A stretch of 64,000 nucleotides of DNA from NCBI GenBank assembly GCA_938092005.1, contig CALKOU010000015.1, forward strand, positions 1 to 64,000. The letters run 5' to 3'. The notes beneath the pieces were generated by a model, which ran no database searches, was not told the origin of the DNA, and was given only the letters and a program-made list of their open reading frames with translations. Shown here piece by piece: positions 15,964-25,160 of the stretch (positions within the stretch are counted from its first letter, which is position 1; each line of letters begins with the position of its first letter). A program made the translations under genes and the position numbers. The DNA is from an uncultured Flavobacteriaceae bacterium. Lineage in GTDB: Bacteria > Bacteroidota > Bacteroidia > Flavobacteriales > Flavobacteriaceae.

Positions 15964-16855
15964 TAAGACTGCTGTAGGCAAGGCAAGTAGTAAAGCCTTT
16001 TTTGGCAAAGTAAGCAGGCGTTGTCGTAGCACCACACGCTAGGACAAAGTCACCACCCCACGCGCCTAAACTTTTAATGGTACCGTTATAATCTCTAAAA
16101 TAACGCTGCTGAACAGGTTTTTGGTCAAGTATACGCCCAACAAGCGCTTCGTGTTTGTGCATCAGTTCTTGAAATAAAGAAGCGTTTTGTGCGTTCAAAA
16201 AAGCAGCTGTTAATGCATTTATTTCATTGATTTTTGATGTTGTTAACTTGCTGTTGTCAAAGGCAGCAACCGCTTGCTGGCTATCTTGTTTTTGATTTAG
16301 ATGAACAAAAAACAGTTGATCTTTAAATACTGGATCAAAATCGACAGTTTTGATTTTTGGTTGTAACGGATTGGTGCGTTCATATAAAAGTGCTCCCGTA
16401 GCTGTTGCGCAAGCAACATCATATCCACTACCTCCAAATACGTTTTGTTGTAGGAGATACGGATTTACTCCCGACCATTGGGATAGCAGGGATAGCAATG
16501 TGGAGGAGCTTCCTAGCCCCCAACTGCGATTGAATTCAAGTGTCGTAACAAATGATATACCACCAAGGTCTTTCCAACATGCTGGATTTTCTTTGCGGAG
16601 TTCAATAAAAAGCTGTTGCAAACGCTGACTTACTACATCATCACCGTCAAGTGGTGAAAACGTGTTTATGTCAAAGGTTTTAGTATACCATGTATTCCCT
16701 GATTCATCAATACTTTCCCAACTAAGGACACCCGAATTTGTTTTTGAAACTTTTAGCGATTGTCCGAGTTTGGTGGGTATAGCAAGTGCCTTTGCGCCAC
16801 CCAAAACGGCGTATTCAGCAGTGATCAATATTTTTCCACTCGCGTAAAATTTCAT
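15947..16855 (-). CDS. GYDIA-type GHMP kinase, probable mevalonate-pathway kinase
   Basis: 302 residues with GHMP-kinase marks: the N-terminal GKILITAEYAVLGGAKALAI strand and loop, and the ATP-binding motif NRSWGLGSSSTLLSLLS. The FGGSGYDVACATATG segment corresponds to the GYDIA signature used to name this group in flavobacteria. The start codon overlaps the stop of HMG-CoA reductase upstream by 4 bases (ATGA), so the two are translationally coupled. Mevalonate kinase and phosphomevalonate kinase both belong to this superfamily, and pairing with HMG-CoA reductase suggests one of these roles in isoprenoid synthesis. Which phosphorylation it performs cannot be told from sequence. Confidence 0.82.
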   Translation of the reverse strand: MKFYASGKILITAEYAVLGGAKALAIPTKLGQSLKVSKTNSGVLSWESIDESGNTWYTKTFDINTFSPLDGDDVVSQRLQQLFIELRKENPACWKDLGGISFVTTLEFNRSWGLGSSSTLLSLLSQWSGVNPYLLQQNVFGGSGYDVACATATGALLYERTNPLQPKIKTVDFDPVFKDQLFFVHLNQKQDSQQAVAAFDNSKLTTSKINEINALTAAFLNAQNASLFQELMHKHEALVGRILDQKPVQQRYFRDYNGTIKSLGAWGGDFVLACGATTTPAYFAKKGFTTCLAYSSLINAVS

Positions 16856-18156
16856 GAAGCGCGTAGTTTTTCCAGTACTTCAACAACAGCGTGATGCGAA
16901 ACAGTGTTATACTTAAAGTGTTCCACTACTGTTTGTTTTTCGTTCTCTGTAGCTCCCATTTGATTGAGGATATTGAGCAGGTGCATTTTCATATGCCCTT
17001 GTTGGATGCCTGTGGTTACCAAGCTTTTCACTGCAGCAAAGTTTTGTGCCAACCCTGCTACTGCAATAATGTGCATGAGTTCTTTTGCGTTTGGCGTTCC
17101 CATGAGTTCATGGCACCAACGCACGAGTGGGTGCAGTTTCGTTAATCCACCAACAGTTCCAACAGCTAATGGTATTGTGAGCGAAAAGTGAAATACATCG
17201 TCTTTTATTTCGGCTTTGGATAGGCTGCGGTATTGTCCACTCATTGCCGCAAAAGCATGAACACCAGCAGCTACGGCTCTAAAGTCGTTTCCACTTGCAA
17301 TAACTACGGCGTCAATACCATTCATGATCCCTTTGTTGTGAGTAACTGCACGATAAGGTTCAGCATCAGCAATGCGAATGGCTTGCACAAACTTCTCAGC
17401 AAATAAGCGACTATCTTCTGGCGTTGCTAATAGTTCATCAACAGGGCAAGAAACAGAAGCCTTTACCAAGCAGTTTGGAACATAATTTGACAAGATGCTC
17501 ATGACAATTTCAATGTCTTTTTCGATTTCCGAAAATTCGGCATATTGACCTGCTAACTCTCGTAGTGTTTTAGCCAATTGCTCTAGACACGAGTTGATAA
17601 AATTTGCCCCCATAGCATCTAGGGTTTCAAACCGTACATCAAGCTGGTAATAGCCAGATATCGCATCGCGCTTATCTACTAACGTTAGCGCTGTGATACC
17701 ACCACCTCGAGAACGCATATTCTGCGTTATGGCTTCGGTTGAAGCTAGAAGGACATCCTTTTGTTTTTCAAAAAAACGCTGTAATTTAATGGGGTCACCA
17801 TGATACATAAAATGTACGTGTCCTACTTTTTCTGTTCCGAGAGTTTGTGCTTTAAAGCCTCCTTTGGCACTCCAAAACTTAGCAGCATTGGAAGCAGCCG
17901 CTACAACCGAACTTTCTTCAATAGCCATGGGGATGGTTAGGGTAGTGCCATTGATGTTAAAATTAGGCGCTATGCCAAGCGGCATATAAAAATTGGTTAG
18001 GGCATTTTCAATAAACTCATCATGTAGGGTTTGCAGTGTTTTGTCACTGTGGTTGTATGTGTTTAGTACTTGCAGTGCCTCTTTGGGATTGTGGAACTGC
18101 TGGCTGATCCAAATCATTTTTTCGGCTTTGGTTTTTTTGGAAAACCCTGAAACCAT
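16852..18156 (-). CDS. mvaA: Hydroxymethylglutaryl-CoA reductase (class II type)
   Basis: A soluble HMG-CoA reductase without membrane anchor, as in bacterial class II enzymes. Visible active-site segments: MAIEESSVVAAASNAA (catalytic Glu), DAMGANFINSCLEQL, and HNKGIMNGIDAVVIASGND with the catalytic Lys and Asp; the C-terminal His flap is around VSHHAVVEV. It makes mevalonate from HMG-CoA for isoprenoids. In-frame starts exist at 18216, 18183 and 18156; I choose 18156 because a consensus promoter at 18188-18216 places the transcript start near 18182, and family members begin with a segment matching VSGFSKKTKAEKM. The GHMP kinase follows with a 4-base overlap. Confidence 0.92.
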   Translation of the reverse strand: MVSGFSKKTKAEKMIWISQQFHNPKEALQVLNTYNHSDKTLQTLHDEFIENALTNFYMPLGIAPNFNINGTTLTIPMAIEESSVVAAASNAAKFWSAKGGFKAQTLGTEKVGHVHFMYHGDPIKLQRFFEKQKDVLLASTEAITQNMRSRGGGITALTLVDKRDAISGYYQLDVRFETLDAMGANFINSCLEQLAKTLRELAGQYAEFSEIEKDIEIVMSILSNYVPNCLVKASVSCPVDELLATPEDSRLFAEKFVQAIRIADAEPYRAVTHNKGIMNGIDAVVIASGNDFRAVAAGVHAFAAMSGQYRSLSKAEIKDDVFHFSLTIPLAVGTVGGLTKLHPLVRWCHELMGTPNAKELMHIIAVAGLAQNFAAVKSLVTTGIQQGHMKMHLLNILNQMGATENEKQTVVEHFKYNTVSHHAVVEVLEKLRAS

Positions 18157-18187
18157 ATTGCCTTGCCCCTTGCTTTTTGTCATAAGG

Positions 18188-18216
18188 CAAAGATACAACT
18201 GTTGGGGGAAGAACAA
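18188..18216 (-). promoter_or_regulatory. Promoter of the HMG-CoA reductase operon
   Basis: On the minus strand: TTG (18216-18214), 18 bases, TATCTTTG (18195-18188). It overlaps two upstream in-frame start codons of the reductase and so argues for the later start at 18156. Confidence 0.65.
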
Positions 18217-18259
18217 CTTTCTATAAAAATCCTATATTAGCTTATTAACAACCAACAAT

Positions 18260-19999
18260 ATGGAAGCACAATTTGGCGGTTCCGCCCTTAACCAACGTAC
18301 TATTTTTGGTCATCCAGTAGGTCTTTTTATGTTATTCTTTACCGAGATGTGGGAGCGTTTTAGCTACTACGGCATGCGCGCGCTTTTGGTATTGTTTTTA
18401 ACGGCACCTTTCTCCGAAGGGGGGTTCAATTGGACACGTAGTCATGCACTTGAATTAATGGCATTGTATACAGGGCTTGTGTATGTAACGCCTATTATAG
18501 GAGGTTATTTAGCCGACAAGGTAATGGGTTCACGGTTGGCTGTATTAGCAGGTGGGCTGCTTATGACACTAGGACATGGATCATTAGCCTTCGAAACCCC
18601 TGTTTCATTCTACATTGGTTTGTTGTTATTAATTTTAGGAAATGGTTTTTTTAAACCAAATATTTCTTCCATTGTTGGGGATATGTACAAGCAAAAAGAA
18701 GCGCTTAAAGATTCCGCCTACACCATTTTTTATATGGGAATCAACGCGGGGGCATTTCTAGGTATTTTGTTGTGTGGTTGGTATGGCGTAAATGAAGGTT
18801 GGAGCTATGGTTTTGGCTTGGCTGGTGTTTTTATGCTTTTTGGAACCCTACAGTTTTATTACGGTCAAAAGATATTAGGAGATTTAGCATCGAAACCTTC
18901 AAAAAAACCTGTTGTTGTTGATCAAGACACACCAAAAAAAGTACCCTTTACCCAATTGGATACGGTATTATTTGCCTTTGCATCTGTTGCAGGTGTCTTA
19001 TTAATGGCGAATAATATTGCGGAGGTAGTATTTAGCACTTCGCTTATTTCAACAGAAATAAATCAGCTGTCTTTTTATGTGGCAGTACTAGGTTATTTAA
19101 CACTTATTGTCAAGCGTTTATTACGATATGAGCGTATTGAGCGTGATCGTTTAATTGTCGTTTCTGTTTTAACATTTGCGTCCATATTTTTCTGGGTAGC
19201 CTTTGAGCAGGCCAGCGGCACCATGACCATTTTTGCTCGTGACTATACAAATAGAGTTTTGGAAGCAGGCTTTCAAGCAAATGCCTTTAGAATAGTCGAT
19301 GGTCTGTTTTTGTTTGTTCCTTTGATACTGCTTTCGGGATTGCTCTATATGCTGGGAATGCGTGTGTTTAAGAGCACGCCCATTACAATAATTGCTACCG
19401 CAATAAGTTTTACCATTATCTGGTACGTTGCTATTTACAAAACCAAAATTGATATTTCATCAGAAGTTCTTGAAATACCCGCTTCGTGGTTTAGTTCTCT
19501 CAACTCTTTTTTTATTATCGTTTTTGCACCAATATTTTCACTTATTTGGGCAAAACTTAGCAAGGTTAATAAAAACCCCTCAGGGCCTATGAAATTTGCA
19601 CTTGGACTGTTTGTTTTGGGATTAGGGTACGTAGCCCTTGCTTATGGCTCAACTGATATATTACCAGGAGCTAAAACAGCATCTGTTAGCATTCTCTGGT
19701 TGATACTAGCCTATCTATTTCATACCCTTGGAGAGCTTTGTCTATCGCCTGTTGGCCTCTCATACATCAGTAAGCTTTCACCCAAAAGACTCGTTGGTTT
19801 TATGTTTGGTATTTGGTTTTTTGCTTCTGCTATTGGAAACTTTATGAGTCATAAGCTAGGTAGTTATATTGATGAAATTTCGTCCGAAACATCAATGAGT
19901 TCTTTTTTCATGATTTTTTTCATTGCACCCACAGTTATGGCACTACTTTTGGTCATTCTAAATAAACCCTTAAAACGCATGATGCATGGCATGGAATAA
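18260..19999 (+). CDS. Proton-dependent oligopeptide transporter (POT/PTR family)
   Basis: 579 residues, a major-facilitator protein with about 14 hydrophobic segments, longer than E. coli DtpA-D (about 490-500) but normal for Bacteroidota. The POT signature is at the N-terminus (FTEMWERFSYYGMRALLVLF, residues 23-42, containing ExxERFxYY), and the second family motif FYMGINAGAFLG follows around residue 156. It should import di- and tripeptides with protons across the inner membrane. A periplasmic thioredoxin gene begins within its last 14 bases, so the two are coupled. Confidence 0.92.
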   Translation: MEAQFGGSALNQRTIFGHPVGLFMLFFTEMWERFSYYGMRALLVLFLTAPFSEGGFNWTRSHALELMALYTGLVYVTPIIGGYLADKVMGSRLAVLAGGLLMTLGHGSLAFETPVSFYIGLLLLILGNGFFKPNISSIVGDMYKQKEALKDSAYTIFYMGINAGAFLGILLCGWYGVNEGWSYGFGLAGVFMLFGTLQFYYGQKILGDLASKPSKKPVVVDQDTPKKVPFTQLDTVLFAFASVAGVLLMANNIAEVVFSTSLISTEINQLSFYVAVLGYLTLIVKRLLRYERIERDRLIVVSVLTFASIFFWVAFEQASGTMTIFARDYTNRVLEAGFQANAFRIVDGLFLFVPLILLSGLLYMLGMRVFKSTPITIIATAISFTIIWYVAIYKTKIDISSEVLEIPASWFSSLNSFFIIVFAPIFSLIWAKLSKVNKNPSGPMKFALGLFVLGLGYVALAYGSTDILPGAKTASVSILWLILAYLFHTLGELCLSPVGLSYISKLSPKRLVGFMFGIWFFASAIGNFMSHKLGSYIDEISSETSMSSFFMIFFIAPTVMALLLVILNKPLKRMMHGME

Positions 20000-20531
20000 A
20001 CTAATTACCCTGATTTTTCTACTTTATGTTGGCTCGCTGTCAGCGCAAGTCAATTGGTACACGCTAGAAGAAGCTTTTGAAGCGCAAAAAAAAGCGCCAC
20101 GTCCCATCATGATTGACGCTTACACGGTCTGGTGTGGCCCCTGTAAGCTACTCGATAAAAATACCTTTGGAAATAAAGACGTTTCCGATTACTTAAACAC
20201 TCATTTTTACCCTGTTAAATTTAACGCCGAGGGCAACGAAGTTGTTACGTTTCAAGGAGAAACGTATGACAACCCTGGCTACGATCCCAAGCGAGCAAAG
20301 AGCCGCAATAGTGCGCATACCCTAACGCGCTACTTGGGCGTTTCGGGTTACCCAACGCTGGTGTTTTTTGATAAAAGCGGAAACTATATTACTCCAGCAG
20401 TTGGATATATAACGCCTACCCAAATTGAAATCTACCTTAAAATGATACATCAACAAGATTACCTAGATTTTAAGTCTTCTGAAGATTTTACAGCATATAT
20501 CAAAGCTTTCGAGCATCAGTTTAAAGGGTAA
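19986..20531 (+). CDS. Exported thioredoxin-like protein
   Basis: 181 residues with a signal peptide (MAWNKLITLIFLLYVGSLSAQ) and a thioredoxin fold: active site TVWCGPCKLLDK with the pair of cysteines, and the cis-Pro loop LGVSGYPTLVFFDKSG. Between them is an insertion of about 45 residues (GNEVVTFQGETYDNPGYDPK), typical of thioredoxin-fold proteins of the DUF255/Thioredoxin_7 sort. It probably reduces disulfides in the periplasm; a partner reductase is not visible. It overlaps the peptide transporter by 14 bases and the converging comEC gene by 16. Confidence 0.85.
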   Translation: MAWNKLITLIFLLYVGSLSAQVNWYTLEEAFEAQKKAPRPIMIDAYTVWCGPCKLLDKNTFGNKDVSDYLNTHFYPVKFNAEGNEVVTFQGETYDNPGYDPKRAKSRNSAHTLTRYLGVSGYPTLVFFDKSGNYITPAVGYITPTQIEIYLKMIHQQDYLDFKSSEDFTAYIKAFEHQFKG

Positions 20532-22435
20532 CCCCCTTCAGAAGCTGTAGCGTGAAACGTGATGTTTTTTGCCGCACACGTTTTTTGCCATCTTGAAACA
20601 AAAGAAGGATAATTGCTACCATCGGCAATGACGACGATGGGTTGTAGGCTGTCAATCAAATCGATTAGATGCACTTTGGGACTTTGTCGCAACATAATGA
20701 CCTTGTGAGCTCCAATGTTTGTGTAAACGCCAATGCTATCTATTACGAGTAAATCATCATAGGTGTTTTGTAGGGGTTTATAACAAATGGTATCCAGTCG
20801 GTTCATGAGCTGATAGCGTTGTGCTAACGCTACAACTTTAGTTGTTTTGTTGCCATAATAAGCAATGCCTGCGTCACCTTGTGTTGTTAGCACCAAAGAG
20901 TTTTTGTAAACATGTGCTATAAATGCTTTAGACGGATGTTTCCACGTCCAATATAACTGTCCGTGAAAAAAAATTGAAGTAACACCCAACAGCATTGCTT
21001 TTTTTTGAGTAGGAACTTCCATAAAAAGAAATAATACAAGGACAACCACTCCCAACAGAATGGCATCTGTTGTGCGAAAAGGAATACTATGGATAAAAAA
21101 TTGTTCCCATTGCGCGATCCATGCTACCATATTTTGGTAGTACTCAATGATGTGGTTCGGGACGGTATAGGCATAATGCTTCAATGTGAAAAAGCTAAAC
21201 CCAAGGCATCCTATTCCAAGCACGATAATCAATCCTAACAACGGAACCAACACCAAATTGCTTACCCAAAATAGAAGTGGGAATTGATGAAAGTAATACA
21301 GACTCAGCGGTAAAATGGCAAGTTGTGCAATACAACCAACTCCAAGTAAATCAGCGGTATAACGAATGAACCTGCGCTGTTTTGCATACAACCGTTGCCA
21401 ATGCGGCATCATCCATACGATTCCGAAAACAGCGGCGTAACTCAACTGAAAGCCAACATCAAAGATGAGTCGTGGCACAACAAAAAGCAGTACCACAAAA
21501 CTTACCCACACACTTTGAACTCCTGCATTTTTTCGCCCTAGCATAAGTCCCAATTGTAGAAAAGAAAACATGGTAACGGCACGGGTTACCGAGGCAGACC
21601 CCCCTGTGATAAGCACAAAACACCACAGAAACAGCAACGGGACTACAGCAGTGATTGTCGTACCATATTTGAATCGTTTGAAGGGCCGAACGGCAAAACG
21701 CAATAGTATAAGTACGATGCCAATATGCAGCCCCGAAATTGCCAATAGGTGCATGGCTCCAGCACGCTGATACTGCTCCTTTCGCTCTTCTGATAATTCT
21801 GCTTTATGACCTAGAACCAATGCCATGATAAGTGCTTTGTTGTTCTGGTGTAATGGCGTTTTATGAAGTTGACTGATAAGGCGTAGCTGCACCTTGTGCG
21901 CCCAGCGCTTCATACTTTGTTTTGGTGGTAGTACTACAGTGTTGTTTTCTAATAGTTCAATTTTCCTGACGATTCCTTTTCGCAACAAATAACGCTTAAA
22001 GTCAAAGTCGAATGGGTTTTTGGGTGGCTCAATTGGAGTAAGCGTGGCGAATGCTCTAATGCGATCGCCTACGGTTAGCGGTTGTGTATGTTGGGTTTGT
22101 ACTAGTGTACGTTCTTTAGTATGGAGTTGCCCTATGTATTGATATCCATAGGCACTTGTGTTGAGTGGCTTTATGATGGTAATGTCGTGTGGTCCTTCTT
22201 GGGATGAGGTAATTTCTTTTAACGGTGCATGGCGTATCATGCCTAAAAACAAAAAACAGCAAAACACGCTTCCCAAAAAGAGATAATGCCATTTTTTGAC
22301 ATGACTTATCCCCAACAATAATAGAATTACTGCAGCATAGAAATAGTTAATTTCTGGTTGAATAAACGCTTTCAAGACGATACCCAAACCGAATGCAGTG
22401 CCAATAACGGCAATAGGTGTACTAGCATGAGGCAT
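20516..22435 (-). CDS. comEC: ComEC/Rec2-family competence protein lacking the nuclease domain
   Basis: 639 residues: an N-terminal pair of membrane segments and soluble OB-like domain (DUF4131 type, about 30-150), then the ComEC competence core with the hallmark GAMHLLAISGLHIGIVLILL (about 230) and about eight transmembrane segments. The last 140 residues (from about 500) have two short beta-rich stretches but none of the HxHxDH metal motifs of the metallo-beta-lactamase domain that ends longer ComEC proteins. It should form the inner-membrane channel for single-stranded DNA uptake. It is the last gene of the surE-lpxB-nlpC-comEC run, 20 bases after the NlpC gene. Confidence 0.9.
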   Translation of the reverse strand: MPHASTPIAVIGTAFGLGIVLKAFIQPEINYFYAAVILLLLGISHVKKWHYLFLGSVFCCFLFLGMIRHAPLKEITSSQEGPHDITIIKPLNTSAYGYQYIGQLHTKERTLVQTQHTQPLTVGDRIRAFATLTPIEPPKNPFDFDFKRYLLRKGIVRKIELLENNTVVLPPKQSMKRWAHKVQLRLISQLHKTPLHQNNKALIMALVLGHKAELSEERKEQYQRAGAMHLLAISGLHIGIVLILLRFAVRPFKRFKYGTTITAVVPLLFLWCFVLITGGSASVTRAVTMFSFLQLGLMLGRKNAGVQSVWVSFVVLLFVVPRLIFDVGFQLSYAAVFGIVWMMPHWQRLYAKQRRFIRYTADLLGVGCIAQLAILPLSLYYFHQFPLLFWVSNLVLVPLLGLIIVLGIGCLGFSFFTLKHYAYTVPNHIIEYYQNMVAWIAQWEQFFIHSIPFRTTDAILLGVVVLVLFLFMEVPTQKKAMLLGVTSIFFHGQLYWTWKHPSKAFIAHVYKNSLVLTTQGDAGIAYYGNKTTKVVALAQRYQLMNRLDTICYKPLQNTYDDLLVIDSIGVYTNIGAHKVIMLRQSPKVHLIDLIDSLQPIVVIADGSNYPSFVSRWQKTCAAKNITFHATASEGGYPLN

Positions 22436-22455
22436 GCCCCAAAGTACGGAACAAT

Positions 22456-22917
22456 TTATTTTTTAAGCAACCTTCGTGTTTGCGCGTAGGCTTTTTTCCA
22501 GTAGGCATTTTCCATAGACGAAACCATTACACCTCTTGAAGTGGAAGCGTGAATAAACTGGGGTACGTCACGTTTGAATCCCACTACAATACCCGCATGG
22601 GTTAGCTTTCGCCTTTTTGATGTTCTAAAGAAGATAATATCTCCTTTTTTGGCTCGGTCAATCGAAATTCGTTTTCCTTTTTTGCGCAATTCATTAACTG
22701 TCCTTGGAATACGTATTCCCTGTTTTTGGTAGGCGTTGTAGATTAACCCTGAACAATCCACCCCGCTTTTGGTATTGCCACCCAAAACATAAGGTGCTCC
22801 CATGTATCCCTTTGCGAAAAATACAACTCCGTCTCGGGGTTTCATTTTCTTTCCTTTTCGTAAGCTGCCACAAGAAGTAACGCTTAACGCAAGAACTAAA
22901 ATAAAGAGGTTACGCAT
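22456..22917 (-). CDS. NlpC/P60 family cysteine peptidase, lipoprotein
   Basis: 153 residues from the start at 22917, chosen because it opens a lipoprotein signal (MRNLFILVLALSVTSCGS, lipid-modified Cys in VTSC); an upstream in-frame start would bury it behind 36 residues that lie inside lpxB. The C40 peptidase triad is seen as GVDCSGLIYNAY (Cys), KLTHAGIVVGF (His) and QFIHASTSRG (third polar residue His). It probably cuts peptidoglycan stem peptides (D,L-endopeptidase) from the outer or inner membrane. The start overlaps the lpxB stop by 8 bases. Confidence 0.9.
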   Translation of the reverse strand: MRNLFILVLALSVTSCGSLRKGKKMKPRDGVVFFAKGYMGAPYVLGGNTKSGVDCSGLIYNAYQKQGIRIPRTVNELRKKGKRISIDRAKKGDIIFFRTSKRRKLTHAGIVVGFKRDVPQFIHASTSRGVMVSSMENAYWKKAYAQTRRLLKK

Positions 22918-24016
22918 GTGTTCGTTGTTTGATAAGTTGTGCAACCTTATCGCTTGCGCCGCTACCACCAAGTGTTGTTTTAAGTGCTTGATACGCCTTG
23001 AGTTGTGCCGCTCGCTCTGGACCATTAAGCAATCCCTTTAAGTCTGCGGTCAATTGTTTTGCATGGCAATCACCTTGAATGCGTTCCGGTACAGCGAGTT
23101 TGTCTAAAATCAGGTTTACTAATGAAATGTACGGAAGCTTGACAAGTTGTTTACCAATAGCATAGCTCAGTGCACTGGTCTTGTAACAAACTACTTGAGG
23201 TACTTCAAATAGTGCGGTTTCTAAGGTTGCCGTTCCACTGGTTACCAAAGCAGCGTGGGCATGTGACAATAGCTTATAGGTGTCGTTTTTGATGACGTGT
23301 AATCCTAAATTTTCAAAAACGGTGTTGTCAAGATGTGGAGCTGCTCCAATCACAAAGCAATAATCAGGAAAGCTTTTTGCGGTTTCCGCCATTATGGCTA
23401 CCATCTTTTTGACTTCTTGCGCTCTGCTTCCTGGGAGTAACGCTACAATGGGTTTTGCTTTAGGTAAGTTGTGTGTCATTCTAAATGCTGGATCTGTTCC
23501 TGGATCAAATTGTGCTATTTCGTCCAACAATGGATGCCCAACAAAATCAACAGGGAGTTGGTGCTTGTCTTGAAAAAAGGATGCTTCAAAGGGAAGGATT
23601 ACATACAAGTAATCAATTACCTGTTTCATTAAACGAACTCTATTCTCTTTCCACGCCCAAACTTGCGGGCTAATGTAGTAGTGAATGGGGATATTGCGCG
23701 CTTTGGCCCATTTGGCAATACGAAGATTGAATCCTGGGTAGTCAATCAGAATAATGGCATCGGGCTCAAAGCTTGTGATATCTGCTTTGCAAAACCGTAT
23801 GTTTTTAAAAATGGTTCGTATGTTTTTGGCTACTTCCCAGAATCCCATAAAAGCCAAATCACGATAGTGTTTTATTAGGGTTGCTCCTTGCGTTTTCATG
23901 CGGTCGCCTCCCCAAGCGCGTACGTTGGCAGATGGGTCCTGTTGTAATAGTGATTTTATTAGATTTGCACCGTGCAAATCACCCGATGCTTCTCCAGCAA
24001 TGATATAATACTTCAT
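22910..24016 (-). CDS. lpxB: Lipid-A-disaccharide synthase
   Basis: 368 residues of a GT19 glycosyltransferase that joins UDP-diacylglucosamine and lipid X in lipid A synthesis at the inner membrane. Motifs: the N-terminal YYIIAGEASGDLHGANL, DYPGFNLRIAKWAK, YYISPQVWAWKENRV, LLPGSRAQEVKK and VTSGTATLETALFEVPQVVCYK, all classical for LpxB. The start at 24016 is preferred to 24052 because it sits directly before the first strand and overlaps the previous gene by ATGA. It belongs to an operon with surE upstream and an NlpC/P60 lipoprotein downstream. Confidence 0.96.
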   Translation of the reverse strand: MKYYIIAGEASGDLHGANLIKSLLQQDPSANVRAWGGDRMKTQGATLIKHYRDLAFMGFWEVAKNIRTIFKNIRFCKADITSFEPDAIILIDYPGFNLRIAKWAKARNIPIHYYISPQVWAWKENRVRLMKQVIDYLYVILPFEASFFQDKHQLPVDFVGHPLLDEIAQFDPGTDPAFRMTHNLPKAKPIVALLPGSRAQEVKKMVAIMAETAKSFPDYCFVIGAAPHLDNTVFENLGLHVIKNDTYKLLSHAHAALVTSGTATLETALFEVPQVVCYKTSALSYAIGKQLVKLPYISLVNLILDKLAVPERIQGDCHAKQLTADLKGLLNGPERAAQLKAYQALKTTLGGSGASDKVAQLIKQRTHA

Positions 24017-24279
24017 CCAAAAAGCTTTAATCCAAAGGTAAACAAAGCCCACAAGATGCTACTGACTAAAACACCATAAGCAAAGGGGTCGTTATTTTTT
24101 CGGAGCGCACAAAAAAACAACACAAGATTTGGCAAAGCACAAAGGGAAGCAATTCCTGCTAATGTGTTTATTTCTGTTGGTTCAAAATCAAAATAAACCA
24201 AAGAAGCTCCCAAGAAGAATATGGGCAGTCCAAATCCTAACAATACGCCTACACGCATTTTTTTTGTTAAAAGTCCCAT
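24013..24279 (-). CDS. Small membrane protein between surE and lpxB
   Basis: 88 residues with three hydrophobic stretches (about 10-29, 39-57 and 66-86), basic at the start (MGLLTKKMRVG) and no recognisable catalytic motif. I do not recognise a named family. It looks like a real gene: it overlaps the surE 3' end by 13 bases and the lpxB start by 4 (ATGA), a compact operon structure with no room for another reading. An inner-membrane location is likely; a role in envelope or lipid A biology is a guess from context only. Confidence 0.75.
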   Translation of the reverse strand: MGLLTKKMRVGVLLGFGLPIFFLGASLVYFDFEPTEINTLAGIASLCALPNLVLFFCALRKNNDPFAYGVLVSSILWALFTFGLKLFG

Positions 24280-25034
24280 GTATTAAGTTTTTGTATGCTG
24301 TGGTGAGCCGTCATGTCAAAATGAACAGGCACTACACTTACATATCCATTTTCCAGTGCCCACTCGTCCGTATCTTCTCCTTTATCTTCATTAATGAATT
24401 TGCCGGTAAGCCAATAGTATTCTTTTCCAGTAGGATCGTTTCGTTTATCAAACTCTTCAACCCAATAGGCCATGGCTTGTCTGCAAACACGAATACCTTT
24501 AATGTCTTTTTCTTTTAGTTTGGGTAGGTTAACATTTAGTACAACACCTTCAGGAATGCCGTTATCTAAGGCCGACAACGCGATGCGCTTCACAAAAGCA
24601 TTCACTTGTTCGAAATCGGCATCCCACGCATAATCAAGCAACGAAAAACCAATAGCGGGTATTCCTTCAATGCCCGCCTCAACGGCAGCACTCATGGTTC
24701 CAGAGTAAATGACGTTTATAGATGAATTTGAGCCATGGTTAATTCCTGAAACACATAAATCTGGCTTTCGTTTTAAAATTTCATGTACTCCCATTTTGAC
24801 ACAATCAGCAGGTGTGCCTGAGCAAGCGTATTCTGCTTGTGGACCTTCATCAATGGTCACTTTTTCACACCTTAGCGTACTGTTAAGGGTTATGGCATGC
24901 CCCATTCCAGACTGCGGGCTATCGGGCGCAACAACTACGACATCTCCAATGCTATTCATGACTTGAATAAGGTTGCGTAACCCAGGCGCACTAATGCCAT
25001 CGTCGTTTGTTACTAGGATTAAAGGCTTCTTCAT
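24267..25034 (-). CDS. surE: 5'/3'-nucleotidase SurE
   Basis: 255 residues of the SurE phosphatase, which removes phosphate from nucleoside monophosphates with a divalent metal. The N-terminal metal-binding motif LVTNDDGISAPG, the APDSPQSGMGHAIT segment, and SGINHGSNSSINVIYSGTM with the conserved Asn are all present. The length is typical. It is the first gene of a five-gene minus-strand run (surE, small membrane protein, lpxB, nlpC-like, comEC) that reaches 20516 without gaps above 20 bases. Confidence 0.96.
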   Translation of the reverse strand: MKKPLILVTNDDGISAPGLRNLIQVMNSIGDVVVVAPDSPQSGMGHAITLNSTLRCEKVTIDEGPQAEYACSGTPADCVKMGVHEILKRKPDLCVSGINHGSNSSINVIYSGTMSAAVEAGIEGIPAIGFSLLDYAWDADFEQVNAFVKRIALSALDNGIPEGVVLNVNLPKLKEKDIKGIRVCRQAMAYWVEEFDKRNDPTGKEYYWLTGKFINEDKGEDTDEWALENGYVSVVPVHFDMTAHHSIQKLNTWDF

Positions 25035-25160
25035 ACATTATTTTGAAGCATAAAAATACGCATTGGCAGCGTTATATTTATTTTTTTGGCATGGTTATGG
25101 AATAGTTTTTTTAAAACTTACCAAAAAACTGTACATTTAACCTTGCTTCCAAACACAAAT

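Noticed and set aside
20516-20940. Metallo-beta-lactamase nuclease domain in ComEC
   Set aside because: No HxHxDH or later metal motifs can be found in the last 140 residues.
22918-23025. Upstream start of the NlpC/P60 gene
   Set aside because: It would place 36 hydrophilic residues before a clear lipoprotein signal and run deep into lpxB.
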